Part shown: positions 1 through 6,833 of the stretch, piece after piece
Layout: each line of letters opens with the position of its first letter
Position numbering within the stretch: the stretch's first letter is position 1
Source of the DNA: Paludibacteraceae bacterium
GTDB taxonomy: Bacteria; Bacteroidota; Bacteroidia; Bacteroidales; Paludibacteraceae
Assembly: GCA_017550055.1 (NCBI GenBank)
Contig: JAFYMM010000210.1
Span: 1-18,536, forward strand
Length of the DNA: 18,536 nucleotides
Direction: 5' to 3'
The notes under the pieces: generated by a model
What the model was told of the DNA's origin: nothing
The model's database searches: none
What the model saw: the letters and a program-made list of their open reading frames with translations, nothing else
Translations under genes and position numbers: made by a program

Positions 1-825
1 AAAGAAGGTCAAGAGGCTTATCGTCAGAAAATTGTAGCAGAATATCCAGAAAGCAAATATGCGGCGGTTTTGTCGCAACCAGACTATATGGAGCGAACAA
101 AAGAGATGTTGGCAATGCAGGATTCGTTGTATGCTGATACATACGAGGCATATAGTAATGGAGAATTTAAGCGTGTGTTTGCTAATTATGATAATATGGC
201 GACGAACTATTCGATGAGTTCGTTGATGCCAAAATTTGCATTTTTGAATGCGTTGAGTATAGGGAAAACGCAATCAGAGGAGCCATTTTTCCAGGCGTTG
301 ACAGAATTGGTTGAAAAATATCCACAATCGGATGTAACACCGATGAGTAAAGATATTTTGGCATTGATGAGTCAAGGTAGAGAAGCTCAACAAGGCACTA
401 CGCATGGTTCGATATTAGAAAAGCGAGAGGATTTGGCACAAGAGGAGATTGTAGATGAAGAATTGAAGAATGCTACATTCTCGGCAGAAAAGAAAACCGC
501 ACACTATTTGTTGCTGATACCTCGCAACGAAGATGTGAATCTAAACGCATTGTTGTATGATTTGGCAGCATTTAACTTCACTAAATTCATGATTAAGGAT
601 TATGATTTGGCGAAACGTAGTGTAGGTGGATTGACGTATATTTCGATAACAACAGAGTCGTACGAAGAGACAGAGTGGTATGAGCGCACCATGCTAGCTG
701 AGCCAACTTTGCAAGGTCGTATAACGCTTGATAAAGTGGAGCGTGTGATTATTTCAGAAGAAAATTTGAAACTGATAGAACAAGGAAAGACTTGGGAAGA
801 GTATAAGTCATGGAGTCAGAAATAG
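1..825 (+). CDS. PorW/SprE-like repeat protein, C-terminal part (5' truncated by window)
   Basis: The frame is open from the first base of the window, so only the last 274 residues are visible and the N-terminus lies upstream; a TTG at 70 is an internal codon. The visible part starts with a TPR-type helix ending in EYPESKYA, followed by further helical repeat-like segments (YPQSDV is a second such turn). It ends in a globular segment beginning AHYLLLIPRNEDVN and containing YISITT. This arrangement, helical repeats followed by a short alpha/beta tail, resembles the C-terminus of PorW/SprE-type TPR lipoproteins linked to the type IX secretion system and gliding, and of related Bacteroidales TPR proteins of unknown role. 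That assignment is from memory of the family. A plain TPR protein without a T9SS role is the alternative. A strong hairpin terminator follows the stop codon. Confidence 0.5.
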   Translation, partial: KEGQEAYRQKIVAEYPESKYAAVLSQPDYMERTKEMLAMQDSLYADTYEAYSNGEFKRVFANYDNMATNYSMSSLMPKFAFLNALSIGKTQSEEPFFQALTELVEKYPQSDVTPMSKDILALMSQGREAQQGTTHGSILEKREDLAQEEIVDEELKNATFSAEKKTAHYLLLIPRNEDVNLNALLYDLAAFNFTKFMIKDYDLAKRSVGGLTYISITTESYEETEWYERTMLAEPTLQGRITLDKVERVIISEENLKLIEQGKTWEEYKSWSQK

Positions 826-842
826 AGTTACCCAAAAAAAAG

Positions 843-877
843 AGTGGGCTAAATATTTTTTAGTCCACTATTTTTTT
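843..877. terminator. Bidirectional Rho-independent terminator between the PorW-like gene and miaB
   Basis: An 11-bp stem (843-853 with 859-869, one G-T wobble) closes a 5-nt loop. On plus it is followed by seven T (871-877). On minus it is followed by the T-run complementary to the A8 run at about 834-841. It lies between the two convergent stop codons and fits termination of both transcripts. Confidence 0.85.
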
Positions 878-881
878 ATGA

Positions 882-2201
882 TTATTCTACTACTTCACCA
901 ATGAGGGTGGCGGCAGTGACTTCTGTTACGCGAACCATTACGGTATCACCGATTTTGTGTCCTGATTTAGGGAATACTATCATCTTGTTTTGAGAAGAAC
1001 GACCGCAGAATTGGTCGCGACTGCGTTTTGAGTAGCCTTCGATGAGGACTTCGAAAGTCTTGCCGATGTCGCGTTTGTTGGATTCGTGGCTGAGTTCGAC
1101 TTGAAGAGCGATGATTTCATTCAAGCGGCGAACTTTTTCTTCTTCGTCAATATTGTCAGGCAAATGGCGAGAAGCGAAAGTGCCAGGGCGTTCGGAATAT
1201 TTGAACATAAAGGCTTGGTCGAATGCACATTCGCGCATAAGCGAGAGAGTTTGTGCGTGGTCTTCGAGAGTTTCGCCATGGAAGCCACAGAATACGTCGG
1301 TGCCAATTGAAGCATCAGGAAGAATGCGACGTATGGCAGCAATGCGGTCGAGATACCATTCGCGAGTATATTTGCGGTTCATGCTTTTGAGTATAGCGTT
1401 GCTACCACTTTGTACTGGAAGGTGGATGAATCGGCAAAGATTAGGGTGGCGGCTGATGGCTTCGAGTGTTGCATCGCTCATGTCTTTAGGGTGAGATGTA
1501 GTGAAACGGATGCGCATAGTAGGTACTGCATCGGCTACACGTTCGAGCAATTCAGGGAAGCCAATTGTATTTTCACCATCGACATATTTATATGAATTGA
1601 CGTTTTGGCCCAATAGTGTAACTTCTTTGTAGCCTTTAGCCTCAAGGTCTTTGACTTCGCGGATAATGCTGTTGAGGTCGCGACTGCGTTCACGTCCACG
1701 AGTGTAAGGGACGATGCAGTAAGAGCAGAAATTGTTGCAGCCACGCATAATGCTAACAAATCCAGAAATAGTTTTGCCGATGCGAGCAGGGAGGACATCT
1801 TTGTAGGTTTCGGTAGTAGAGAGTTCCACATTGATGGCTTTTTCGCCACGTTCGGCAGCACCTACAAGGTTTGGTAGGTCGAGATATGCGTCAGGACCAG
1901 CAACGAAATTAACATCGTGGTTGTTTATCAAGTCGTCTTGTACGCGCTCTGCCATACAACCGATTACGCCAACAATGAGATTTTTGTTTTTGCGGCGAAG
2001 AGATTGGAAGTATTGTAAACGGCCAAGAACTTTTTGTTCGGCATTGTCGCGGATAGAACATGTGTTGACCAAAATGGCATCGGCTTCGGTGATTTTGTCT
2101 GTAAGCATATAGCCATCGGACTGCATAATAGCAGCTACTACCTCGCTGTCAGCCACGTTCATTTGGCAACCGTAGGTTTCGATGAAGAGTTTTTTATCCA
2201 T
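882..2201 (-). CDS. miaB: tRNA-2-methylthio-N6-dimethylallyladenosine synthase MiaB
   Basis: The 439-residue product is a radical SAM methylthiotransferase that adds a methylthio group to i6A37 of tRNAs reading UNN codons. The N-terminal UPF0004 domain shows the three auxiliary-cluster cysteines C12 (YGCQMN), C48 (NTCSIR) and C82 (GCMAE). The radical SAM cysteines are C155, C159 and C162 in RGCNNFCSYCIVPYTRGRE. The C-terminal 60 or so residues (FEVLIEGYSKRS to the end) form a TRAM domain. The length is normal and all six cysteines are present, so it should be active. The related MtaB and RimO were considered, but YGCQMN and the CNNFCSYC spacing fit MiaB. It is transcribed alone, divergent from rpmH and convergent with the upstream repeat protein. 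Confidence 0.96.
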   Translation of the reverse strand: MDKKLFIETYGCQMNVADSEVVAAIMQSDGYMLTDKITEADAILVNTCSIRDNAEQKVLGRLQYFQSLRRKNKNLIVGVIGCMAERVQDDLINNHDVNFVAGPDAYLDLPNLVGAAERGEKAINVELSTTETYKDVLPARIGKTISGFVSIMRGCNNFCSYCIVPYTRGRERSRDLNSIIREVKDLEAKGYKEVTLLGQNVNSYKYVDGENTIGFPELLERVADAVPTMRIRFTTSHPKDMSDATLEAISRHPNLCRFIHLPVQSGSNAILKSMNRKYTREWYLDRIAAIRRILPDASIGTDVFCGFHGETLEDHAQTLSLMRECAFDQAFMFKYSERPGTFASRHLPDNIDEEEKVRRLNEIIALQVELSHESNKRDIGKTFEVLIEGYSKRSRDQFCGRSSQNKMIVFPKSGHKIGDTVMVRVTEVTAATLIGEVVE

Positions 2202-2320
2202 TGTATTTAAGTGATTTTGCAGTTAAAAATGAGAGTTTTGCGAAAAAAAGCAAATAAAGAAAGGTTGAAACTATGGGTGATTTGCTAATAAAATCGCAAA
2301 AATGCTGTAGAAATCGGGTG

Positions 2321-2328
2321 CAAAGGTA
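2321..2328 (-). promoter_or_regulatory. Probable miaB promoter, Bacteroidetes -7 element
   Basis: On minus the sequence reads TACCTTTG, a full match to TAnnTTTG. No good -33 TTG is seen at the usual 19-21 nt spacing; the upstream strand is T-rich instead. It would give a leader of roughly 115 nt before miaB, in which I see no obvious structure. Confidence 0.55.
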
Positions 2329-2401
2329 CGAAAAAAAAACGATAAAAGCCCTATATTTAAGGACTAAACGAAAGTTTTTTGCAAAAAAGAGGGTAAATAG
2401 T

Positions 2402-2431
2402 TTGCTATGTTGAAAAAAATGACTAACTTTG
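2402..2431 (+). promoter_or_regulatory. rpmH promoter (TTG-N19-TAACTTTG)
   Basis: A TTG at 2402-2404 is separated by 19 nt from TAACTTTG at 2424-2431, the Bacteroidetes sigma-70-type arrangement. Transcription would begin about 40 nt before the rpmH start codon. Together with the minus-strand -7 element at 2321-2328 it accounts for most of the 275-bp gap between miaB and rpmH; the remainder is A/T-rich with no other recognisable element. Confidence 0.75.
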
Positions 2432-2476
2432 CAACCCGAATTGGTGAAAAGTAAAAACAATTAAAATATTGAAGCA

Positions 2477-2635
2477 ATGAAAAGAACATTCCAACCTTCT
2501 AATCGTAAAAGAAGAAACAAACACGGTTTCCGTGAAAGAATGGCTACAGCAAATGGTCGTCGTGTATTGGCTGCACGTCGCGCTCATGGTCGTAAAAAAT
2601 TGACTGTATCTGACGAATATTGCAAAAAAGCATAA
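2477..2635 (+). CDS. rpmH: Large ribosomal subunit protein bL34
   Basis: This short gene encodes a 52-residue, strongly basic protein. It begins MKRTFQPSNRKRRNKHGFR and continues RMATANGRRVLAARRAHGRKK, the bL34 signature almost residue for residue. The protein sits in the 50S subunit near the peptide exit region. The C-terminal tail after the core, LTVSDEYCKKA, is the short extension I associate with Bacteroidota copies. The gene has its own promoter just upstream and a strong terminator just downstream, so it appears monocistronic; neither rnpA nor dnaA is adjacent here, unlike in many other phyla. Confidence 0.97.
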   Translation: MKRTFQPSNRKRRNKHGFRERMATANGRRVLAARRAHGRKKLTVSDEYCKKA

Positions 2636-2665
2636 TTGTTAAGTCGGTTACATTGAGAAAATAAG

Positions 2666-2704
2666 AAAAGTATGGACAAATTTATTTTGTCTATACTTTT
2701 TTTA
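2666..2704 (+). terminator. rpmH terminator
   Basis: A 15-bp stem with one G-T wobble (2666-2680 pairing with 2686-2700) and a 5-nt loop is continued by a T-rich run (tttta). It lies 30 nt after the rpmH stop codon and separates it from the next promoter. Confidence 0.88.
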
Positions 2705-2719
2705 TTGCTCAAAAATTTG

Positions 2720-2727
2720 TAACTTTG
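2720..2727 (+). promoter_or_regulatory. Probable promoter of the PASTA-rluD-ddl genes, -7 element
   Basis: TAACTTTG matches TAnnTTTG and is identical to the rpmH -7 element. The only nearby TTG (2705-2707) is too close at 12 nt, so the -33 part is weak. Transcription starting near 2734 would place the whole 7-nt repeat array (2741-2816) in the 5' leader. Confidence 0.5.
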
Positions 2728-2740
2728 CACTTTGATAGGT

Positions 2741-2816
2741 GTAAGATGTAAGACGCAAGATACGATGTAGAAAGTCTTGAGTCTAAGTCTTGTATCTTGT
2801 GTGTCATATCTTGTAT
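2741..2816 (+). repeat. Heptameric repeat array forming an inverted repeat in the PASTA gene leader
   Basis: Near-identical 7-nt units run in one orientation first: GTAAGAT, GTAAGAC and GCAAGAT at 2741-2761. They then appear in the opposite orientation: CTTGAGT, a 6-nt CTAAGT, CTTGTAT, CTTGTGT, GTCATAT and CTTGTAT at 2776-2816. As a result 2743-2763 and 2792-2812 are complementary at 17 of 21 positions and could form a long hairpin in the leader RNA. The array ends 11 nt before the ATG. There is no T-run after the arm, so it is not an ordinary terminator. Confidence 0.75.
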
Positions 2817-2827
2817 TTGAAAGAATT

Positions 2828-3622
2828 ATGAAAACAATTTGGAATTTTTTGAAAAGTCGTTTTTTGTGGTTGAATATACTTGCGGCTATAGTTTTAGTTG
2901 CGGTTGTTTGTTTTGTTGTGTTTTGGCGATTGGATGTTTATACTCGACATGGGGAAGCTGTGGAGGTGCCTAATTTGACGGGTTTGTATGTCGAAGAAGC
3001 AGAATTGTTGCTTAAAGATAGTAATTTGAGTTATGAAATTATCGATTCGGTTTATATTCGTTCGAGAAGGGGTGGCGAAATTGCAGAACAAGCACCTGCT
3101 GCGGGAACTAAAGTGAAAAAGAACCGTAAGATTTATATTACCGTAAATAGTAAACAGCGTAAAATGGTGATGGTGCCAAATCTTGTGGGTGAAAGTCGCC
3201 GTAAAGTGCAATCGAACTTAAAAACATTAGGATTTAATGTCGATTCAGTACGCTATGAGCCGTATGAATTCAATGATGAGGTGTTGGCTGTGATGTGGGG
3301 CGATAGTACGTTGTCGGCGGGAGCAAAAGTGCCAGATGGAAGTCAGATAATACTTGTTGTAGGGCAAAATGATATGTCAATAGAAGTGGTAGTGCCAAGT
3401 TTTCTTGGTATGACATTGCCTGAAGCCCGAAAAACAATTAAAGAATATCGATTAGGGTTTGGTGCTGCTCATTTTGATGAAATACCAGTTGATAGTATTG
3501 ATAGTTTGAACTTTAGAGTGTATCAGCAAGCTCCAGATGCTGGATTGTCGGTGTATGGAGGAAAGACTGTCGAGTTGAAATTATCGAAAGGAACTCAGGA
3601 GATGGATGAAATATTTTTTTGA
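2828..3622 (+). CDS. Membrane-anchored protein with three PASTA domains
   Basis: The 264-residue product has a short cytoplasmic N-terminus, one transmembrane helix at about residues 14-33, and three extracytoplasmic PASTA domains at about 43-109, 113-181 and 185-254. Each starts with a V-P-N/S-L/F-x-G motif (VPNLTG, VPNLVG, VPSFLG). PASTA domains are known from peptidoglycan-sensing kinases and PBPs, but here no kinase or transpeptidase domain is attached, so the protein could only bind or scaffold. I chose the ATG at 2828 because the 17 codons upstream, reaching a TTG at 2777, lie inside the repeat array and lack signal character. The stop codon lies 5 nt before rluD, so the two are almost certainly cotranscribed; ddl further downstream supports a cell-wall context. 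Confidence 0.88.
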   Translation: MKTIWNFLKSRFLWLNILAAIVLVAVVCFVVFWRLDVYTRHGEAVEVPNLTGLYVEEAELLLKDSNLSYEIIDSVYIRSRRGGEIAEQAPAAGTKVKKNRKIYITVNSKQRKMVMVPNLVGESRRKVQSNLKTLGFNVDSVRYEPYEFNDEVLAVMWGDSTLSAGAKVPDGSQIILVVGQNDMSIEVVVPSFLGMTLPEARKTIKEYRLGFGAAHFDEIPVDSIDSLNFRVYQQAPDAGLSVYGGKTVELKLSKGTQEMDEIFF

Positions 3623-3627
3623 TTCTT

Positions 3628-4695
3628 ATGGAAAATACGAATAATATATACGAAGAAGATGATGATTTGATGTTGGAGCAGCCGCGTGAGCGCTATGAAC
3701 ATTATCGTTTTACGGTTGATAAGGGGCAAACTATGATGCGCATAGATAAATACCTTGTGAATTGTATGGGCAATGTGTCGCGCAATCGTATTCAAGAGGC
3801 TGCCGATGCAGAGCGTATTTTGGTTAATGATAAGCCTGTAAAAAGTAATTATAAGGTAAAGCCCCTTGATGTTATATCAATCGTGTTAGACTATCCGCGT
3901 AGTGCAGTAACTATTGAGCCTCAGGATATTCCGATTGAAGTTGTCTATGAGGATGATGATATAATATTGGTCAATAAGCAACCAAATTTGGTGGTGCACC
4001 CAGGGTTTGGTAATTTTGATGGTACGCTTTTGAATGCAGTGGCATGGCACATGCGTCACGACCCAAAGTTTGATGCAAACAATCCGCATATCGGGTTAGT
4101 GCATCGCATTGATAAAGACACATCTGGGTTGTTGCTTGTAGCAAAAAATGAAGATGCAAAAGCCAATCTTGCATTGCAATTCTTCAATAAAACCACCGAG
4201 CGCACCTATAACGCACTCGTTTGGGGTACTGTAAAAGAAGATCAAGGCACGATAGTAGGGGCATTAGCTCGCGACCCACGTGATCGTATGTTGTTCACCG
4301 TGTTTGATGAGAATGAAAATCCATTGGCGAAGCATGCTGTTACTCATTATAAAGTAATTGAACGATTTGCATATTGCACATTGGTGGAGTGTAAACTCGA
4401 AACAGGTCGTACGCATCAGATTCGTGTGCATATGAAACACATAGGGCATACATTGTTCAATGATGATAGATATGGTGGCAATGAGCCTCTGAAAGGTGTG
4501 CCAACTGCCAAATACAAACAATTTGTGCGTAATTGTTTTGAGGTGTGTCCACGTCAAGCATTGCATGCCAAAACTCTCGGATTTAAGCATCCTACTACGG
4601 GCGAATGGATGCAATTTGATAGTGAATTGCCAGCCGACATAACGGCATTGTTAGAAAAATGGCGAAAATACAACCCTTCAAATATCCTTGACTAA
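3628..4695 (+). CDS. rluD: RluD-family 23S rRNA pseudouridine synthase
   Basis: The 355-residue product belongs to the RluA/RluD family, which isomerises uridines in 23S rRNA (RluD: helix 69). An acidic N-terminal tail is followed by an S4 RNA-binding domain at about residues 36-90 (MRIDKYLVNCMGNVSRNRIQ). The catalytic domain carries the motif HRIDKDTSGLLLVAK from residue 159, whose first Asp (D162) is the expected catalytic residue, and later GRTHQIRVHMKHIGHTL. The presence of S4 and this motif favours RluD, though RluC-type specificity cannot be excluded. The ATG at 3628 is preferred over a TTG at 3619 that would overlap the PASTA gene. Confidence 0.92.
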   Translation: MENTNNIYEEDDDLMLEQPRERYEHYRFTVDKGQTMMRIDKYLVNCMGNVSRNRIQEAADAERILVNDKPVKSNYKVKPLDVISIVLDYPRSAVTIEPQDIPIEVVYEDDDIILVNKQPNLVVHPGFGNFDGTLLNAVAWHMRHDPKFDANNPHIGLVHRIDKDTSGLLLVAKNEDAKANLALQFFNKTTERTYNALVWGTVKEDQGTIVGALARDPRDRMLFTVFDENENPLAKHAVTHYKVIERFAYCTLVECKLETGRTHQIRVHMKHIGHTLFNDDRYGGNEPLKGVPTAKYKQFVRNCFEVCPRQALHAKTLGFKHPTTGEWMQFDSELPADITALLEKWRKYNPSNILD

Positions 4696-4728
4696 TCCTT
4701 ACCTTCTTCATAGGATAACCCTACCTTC

Positions 4729-4772
4729 TACGAAGGATATACGAAGGATATACGAAACATATACGAAGGATA
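4729..4772 (+). repeat. Four tandem 11-nt repeats upstream of ddl
   Basis: Four head-to-tail units occupy exactly 44 bp: TACGAAGGATA twice, then TACGAAACATA, then TACGAAGGATA. The decamer GGATAACCCT occurs just before the array (4713-4722) and again overlapping its end (from 4769). The array ends 35 nt before the ddl start codon, in the 112-bp gap between rluD and ddl. No promoter or terminator is apparent in this gap. Confidence 0.9.
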
Positions 4773-4807
4773 ACCCTAAGTAAGAACAATACAGAAAACA
4801 ATAAATA

Positions 4808-5782
4808 ATGAAAAGAAAAATAGCGATAGTTGCAGGCGGAGATTCAAGCGAATGGCAAGTTTCGATGCGCAGTGCTGCAGGTTTGGATAGTTTTATTCCA
4901 AGTGAGAAGTATGAAAAGTATATTGTAGTTATCATTGGTCAAGATTGGCATGTAGAGCTCCCATCGGGTGAAAAAATGCCAATCGATAAAAATGATTTTT
5001 CGTTTACTTATCAAGGCGAAAAGATTAAATTCGATTTTGCATATATAACAATTCATGGCACTCCAGGCGAAAATGGCATTCTTCAAGGCTATTTCCGTCT
5101 ATTGAATATTCCGTTCTCGTGTTGCGATGTATTGCAAGCTGCTCTGACATTTGATAAATATGCTTGTAATAACTATCTTCGTTCGTTTGGTATCCGTGTG
5201 GCAAATAGCATAGTGTTGCGTGCGGGTGAGAGTGTTACTGACGAACAAGTTATGCAAGAAATTGGTTTGCCTTGTTTTATTAAACCAAGCGTAGGAGGCA
5301 GTAGTTTTGGTGTTACAAAGGTGAAAACTCAAGACCAAATCCAAGAGGCTATTGCAAAGGCATTTAGCGAAGGCGAGGAGGTGATGATTGAGGCATATAT
5401 GCAAGGTACAGAGGTGACAAGTGGAATGTATAAAACCAAAACAGCTACGCGTATATTCCCTATTACAGAGGTGGTTACTGACAATGAATTTTTTGATTAT
5501 GATGCAAAATATAATGGTCAAGTAGATGAAATCACTCCTGCACGCGTGAGTGCTGAAATCACAGAACAGGTGCAACAAACTACAGCGAAAATATATCGTA
5601 TTCTTAATGCAAAAGGTATTATTCGTGTAGATTATATTATTGATGCAGAGGGTAATATCAATCTTTTGGAGGTGAACACCACTCCGGGTATGACTGCTAC
5701 AAGTTTCATCCCTCAACAAGTGCGTGCTGCTGGGCTTGATATAGCCGATGTGATGACAGAAATTATTGAAAATGAATTTTAA
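4808..5782 (+). CDS. ddl: D-alanine--D-alanine ligase
   Basis: This 324-residue ATP-grasp enzyme joins two D-Ala residues in the cytoplasm for the peptidoglycan pentapeptide. The N-terminal Rossmann-like part begins with IAIVAGGDSSEWQVSMRSA. HGTPGENGILQG and the central ATP-grasp signature KPSVGGSSFGV follow. RVDYIIDAEGNINLLEVNTTPGMT near the C-terminus contains the metal-binding Glu and Asn. The length is typical of short Bacteroidetes Ddl proteins. The serine after the glycine pair (GGSS) and the Tyr/Lys active-site region are intact. Only 17 nt separate it from the next gene, indicating cotranscription. A tandem repeat array lies in its leader. Confidence 0.95.
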   Translation: MKRKIAIVAGGDSSEWQVSMRSAAGLDSFIPSEKYEKYIVVIIGQDWHVELPSGEKMPIDKNDFSFTYQGEKIKFDFAYITIHGTPGENGILQGYFRLLNIPFSCCDVLQAALTFDKYACNNYLRSFGIRVANSIVLRAGESVTDEQVMQEIGLPCFIKPSVGGSSFGVTKVKTQDQIQEAIAKAFSEGEEVMIEAYMQGTEVTSGMYKTKTATRIFPITEVVTDNEFFDYDAKYNGQVDEITPARVSAEITEQVQQTTAKIYRILNAKGIIRVDYIIDAEGNINLLEVNTTPGMTATSFIPQQVRAAGLDIADVMTEIIENEF

Positions 5783-5799
5783 GAGTAAGAAAAATTATC

Positions 5800-6762
5800 A
5801 TGGATATAAAAAGTTACGTAAAAAACTATTTTGAACAAATAGATTGGAATCAAGAACCTAAAAATCTTTATGAACCAATAGATTATGCGTTGCAATCGGG
5901 GGGTAAACGTATTCGTCCGACTCTTGTATTGATGGCGGCACAGTTGTTTGGTGGTGATATAGAGCAATGTATTAAGCCTGCTGCAGCGATGGAGATTTTT
6001 CATAATTTTACATTGTTGCACGATGACGTAATGGATAATGCAGATGTGCGTCGTGGTCGTCCTACGATTAAAGCAAAATGGGATGATAATACAGCTATTC
6101 TTTCTGGCGATGCAATGCTTATCAAGGCATATCAATATCTTGAAGGTGTTTCTGCAGATAAATTGTTGCCTGTTCTTAAACTCTTCTCTCAAACTGCATT
6201 GGAGGTTTGTGAAGGTCAGCAGTATGATACTGATTTTGAAAAGCGTGAAGATGTAACTATTGAGGAGTATTATGAAATGATTCGTCTCAAAACTGCTGTT
6301 CTTTTGGCGGGTTGCTTGAAGTTGGGTGCTATTCTTGGAGGTGCCTCTGAGGCTGATGCTCAAAATCTTTACGATTTTGGTATTGCCATCGGTATTGCGT
6401 TCCAACTTCGCGATGACTATCTTGATTGTTATGGTGATGAAAAGACCTTTGGCAAGAAAATAGGTGGTGATATTCTTTGTGGTAAACGTACATTCCTTTT
6501 GATTCAAACACTCAAAAAATGCGGTGTGTCACAACGCCAAACTATCTCTCAGTTGTTGAAAAACACTGATATTGCAGAAGAGGAGAAGATAGCAACTATT
6601 ATTGATATTTATACTCAAATGGAGATGCCTGCAGTTTGCAATGAAGCAATGGAAGAGTATTATGCAAAGGCTATGGCTTCGCTTGCAAAAATAAATAAGA
6701 CAGACGAAGAAAAGGCTCCATTTGTGGAGTTTGCTAAGAATTTGATGGGTCGCATTGATTAG
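5800..6762 (+). CDS. All-trans polyprenyl diphosphate synthase (FPP/GGPP synthase type)
   Basis: The 320-residue product is a trans-isoprenyl diphosphate synthase condensing IPP with an allylic diphosphate. GGKRIRP at 34-40, the first aspartate-rich motif DDVMD at 75-79 with downstream RRGRPT, and the second motif DDYLD at 205-209 followed by GDEKTFGKKIGGDI are all present. The first motif has the DDxxD spacing rather than the DDxxxxD of E. coli IspA-type FPP synthases, so a GGPP-like or short/medium-chain product is plausible. Chain length cannot be fixed from sequence alone; a farnesyl product that primes UppS, encoded 3 kb downstream, is an attractive inference. No terminator is seen behind it. 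Confidence 0.88.
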   Translation: MDIKSYVKNYFEQIDWNQEPKNLYEPIDYALQSGGKRIRPTLVLMAAQLFGGDIEQCIKPAAAMEIFHNFTLLHDDVMDNADVRRGRPTIKAKWDDNTAILSGDAMLIKAYQYLEGVSADKLLPVLKLFSQTALEVCEGQQYDTDFEKREDVTIEEYYEMIRLKTAVLLAGCLKLGAILGGASEADAQNLYDFGIAIGIAFQLRDDYLDCYGDEKTFGKKIGGDILCGKRTFLLIQTLKKCGVSQRQTISQLLKNTDIAEEEKIATIIDIYTQMEMPAVCNEAMEEYYAKAMASLAKINKTDEEKAPFVEFAKNLMGRID

Positions 6763-6797
6763 TAGAGAGATAGCGTTTTAGTAGATATGGATTAGTT

Positions 6798-6832
6798 TTT
6801 TTAGCTTTTAACTTTTAATTTTCGACTTAAAA
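6798..6832 (+). repeat. Heptameric repeats directly upstream of the 252-residue hypothetical gene
   Basis: Five 7-nt units run up to 1 nt before the ATG: TTTTTAG, CTTTTAA, CTTTTAA, TTTTCGA and CTTAAAA. The strand is T-rich, unlike the A-rich leaders usual for well-translated Bacteroidota genes. I recall similar CTTTTAA heptads from intergenic regions of other Bacteroidales, but cannot verify this here. Confidence 0.65.
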
Positions 6833-6833
6833 T

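Noticed and set aside
1111..1494. Plus-strand open frames of up to 127 codons across miaB
   Set aside because: They are antisense to a gene whose cysteines and domains are all accounted for.
2194..2460. An 88-codon minus-strand frame between miaB and rpmH
   Set aside because: It covers the divergent promoters and encodes a Phe-rich, pattern-free sequence; it overlaps the first codons of miaB in another frame.
2777..2827. N-terminal extension of the PASTA protein from a TTG
   Set aside because: The extension lies inside the heptad array; the ATG at 2828 gives a clean basic start before the transmembrane helix.
4729..4772. Possible CRISPR array at the tandem repeats
   Set aside because: Units are 11 nt and directly abutting, with no unique spacers and no cas genes in the window; the same applies to the arrays at 2741, 6798, 8584 and 13983.
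5779..6507. A 242-codon open frame on minus opposite the polyprenyl synthase gene, and a 206-codon one opposite ddl (5099-5719)
   Set aside because: Both lie antisense to well-supported enzymes, and their translations are rich in Ile, Thr, Cys and His with no domain-like pattern, as expected for a shadow frame of AT-rich coding DNA.
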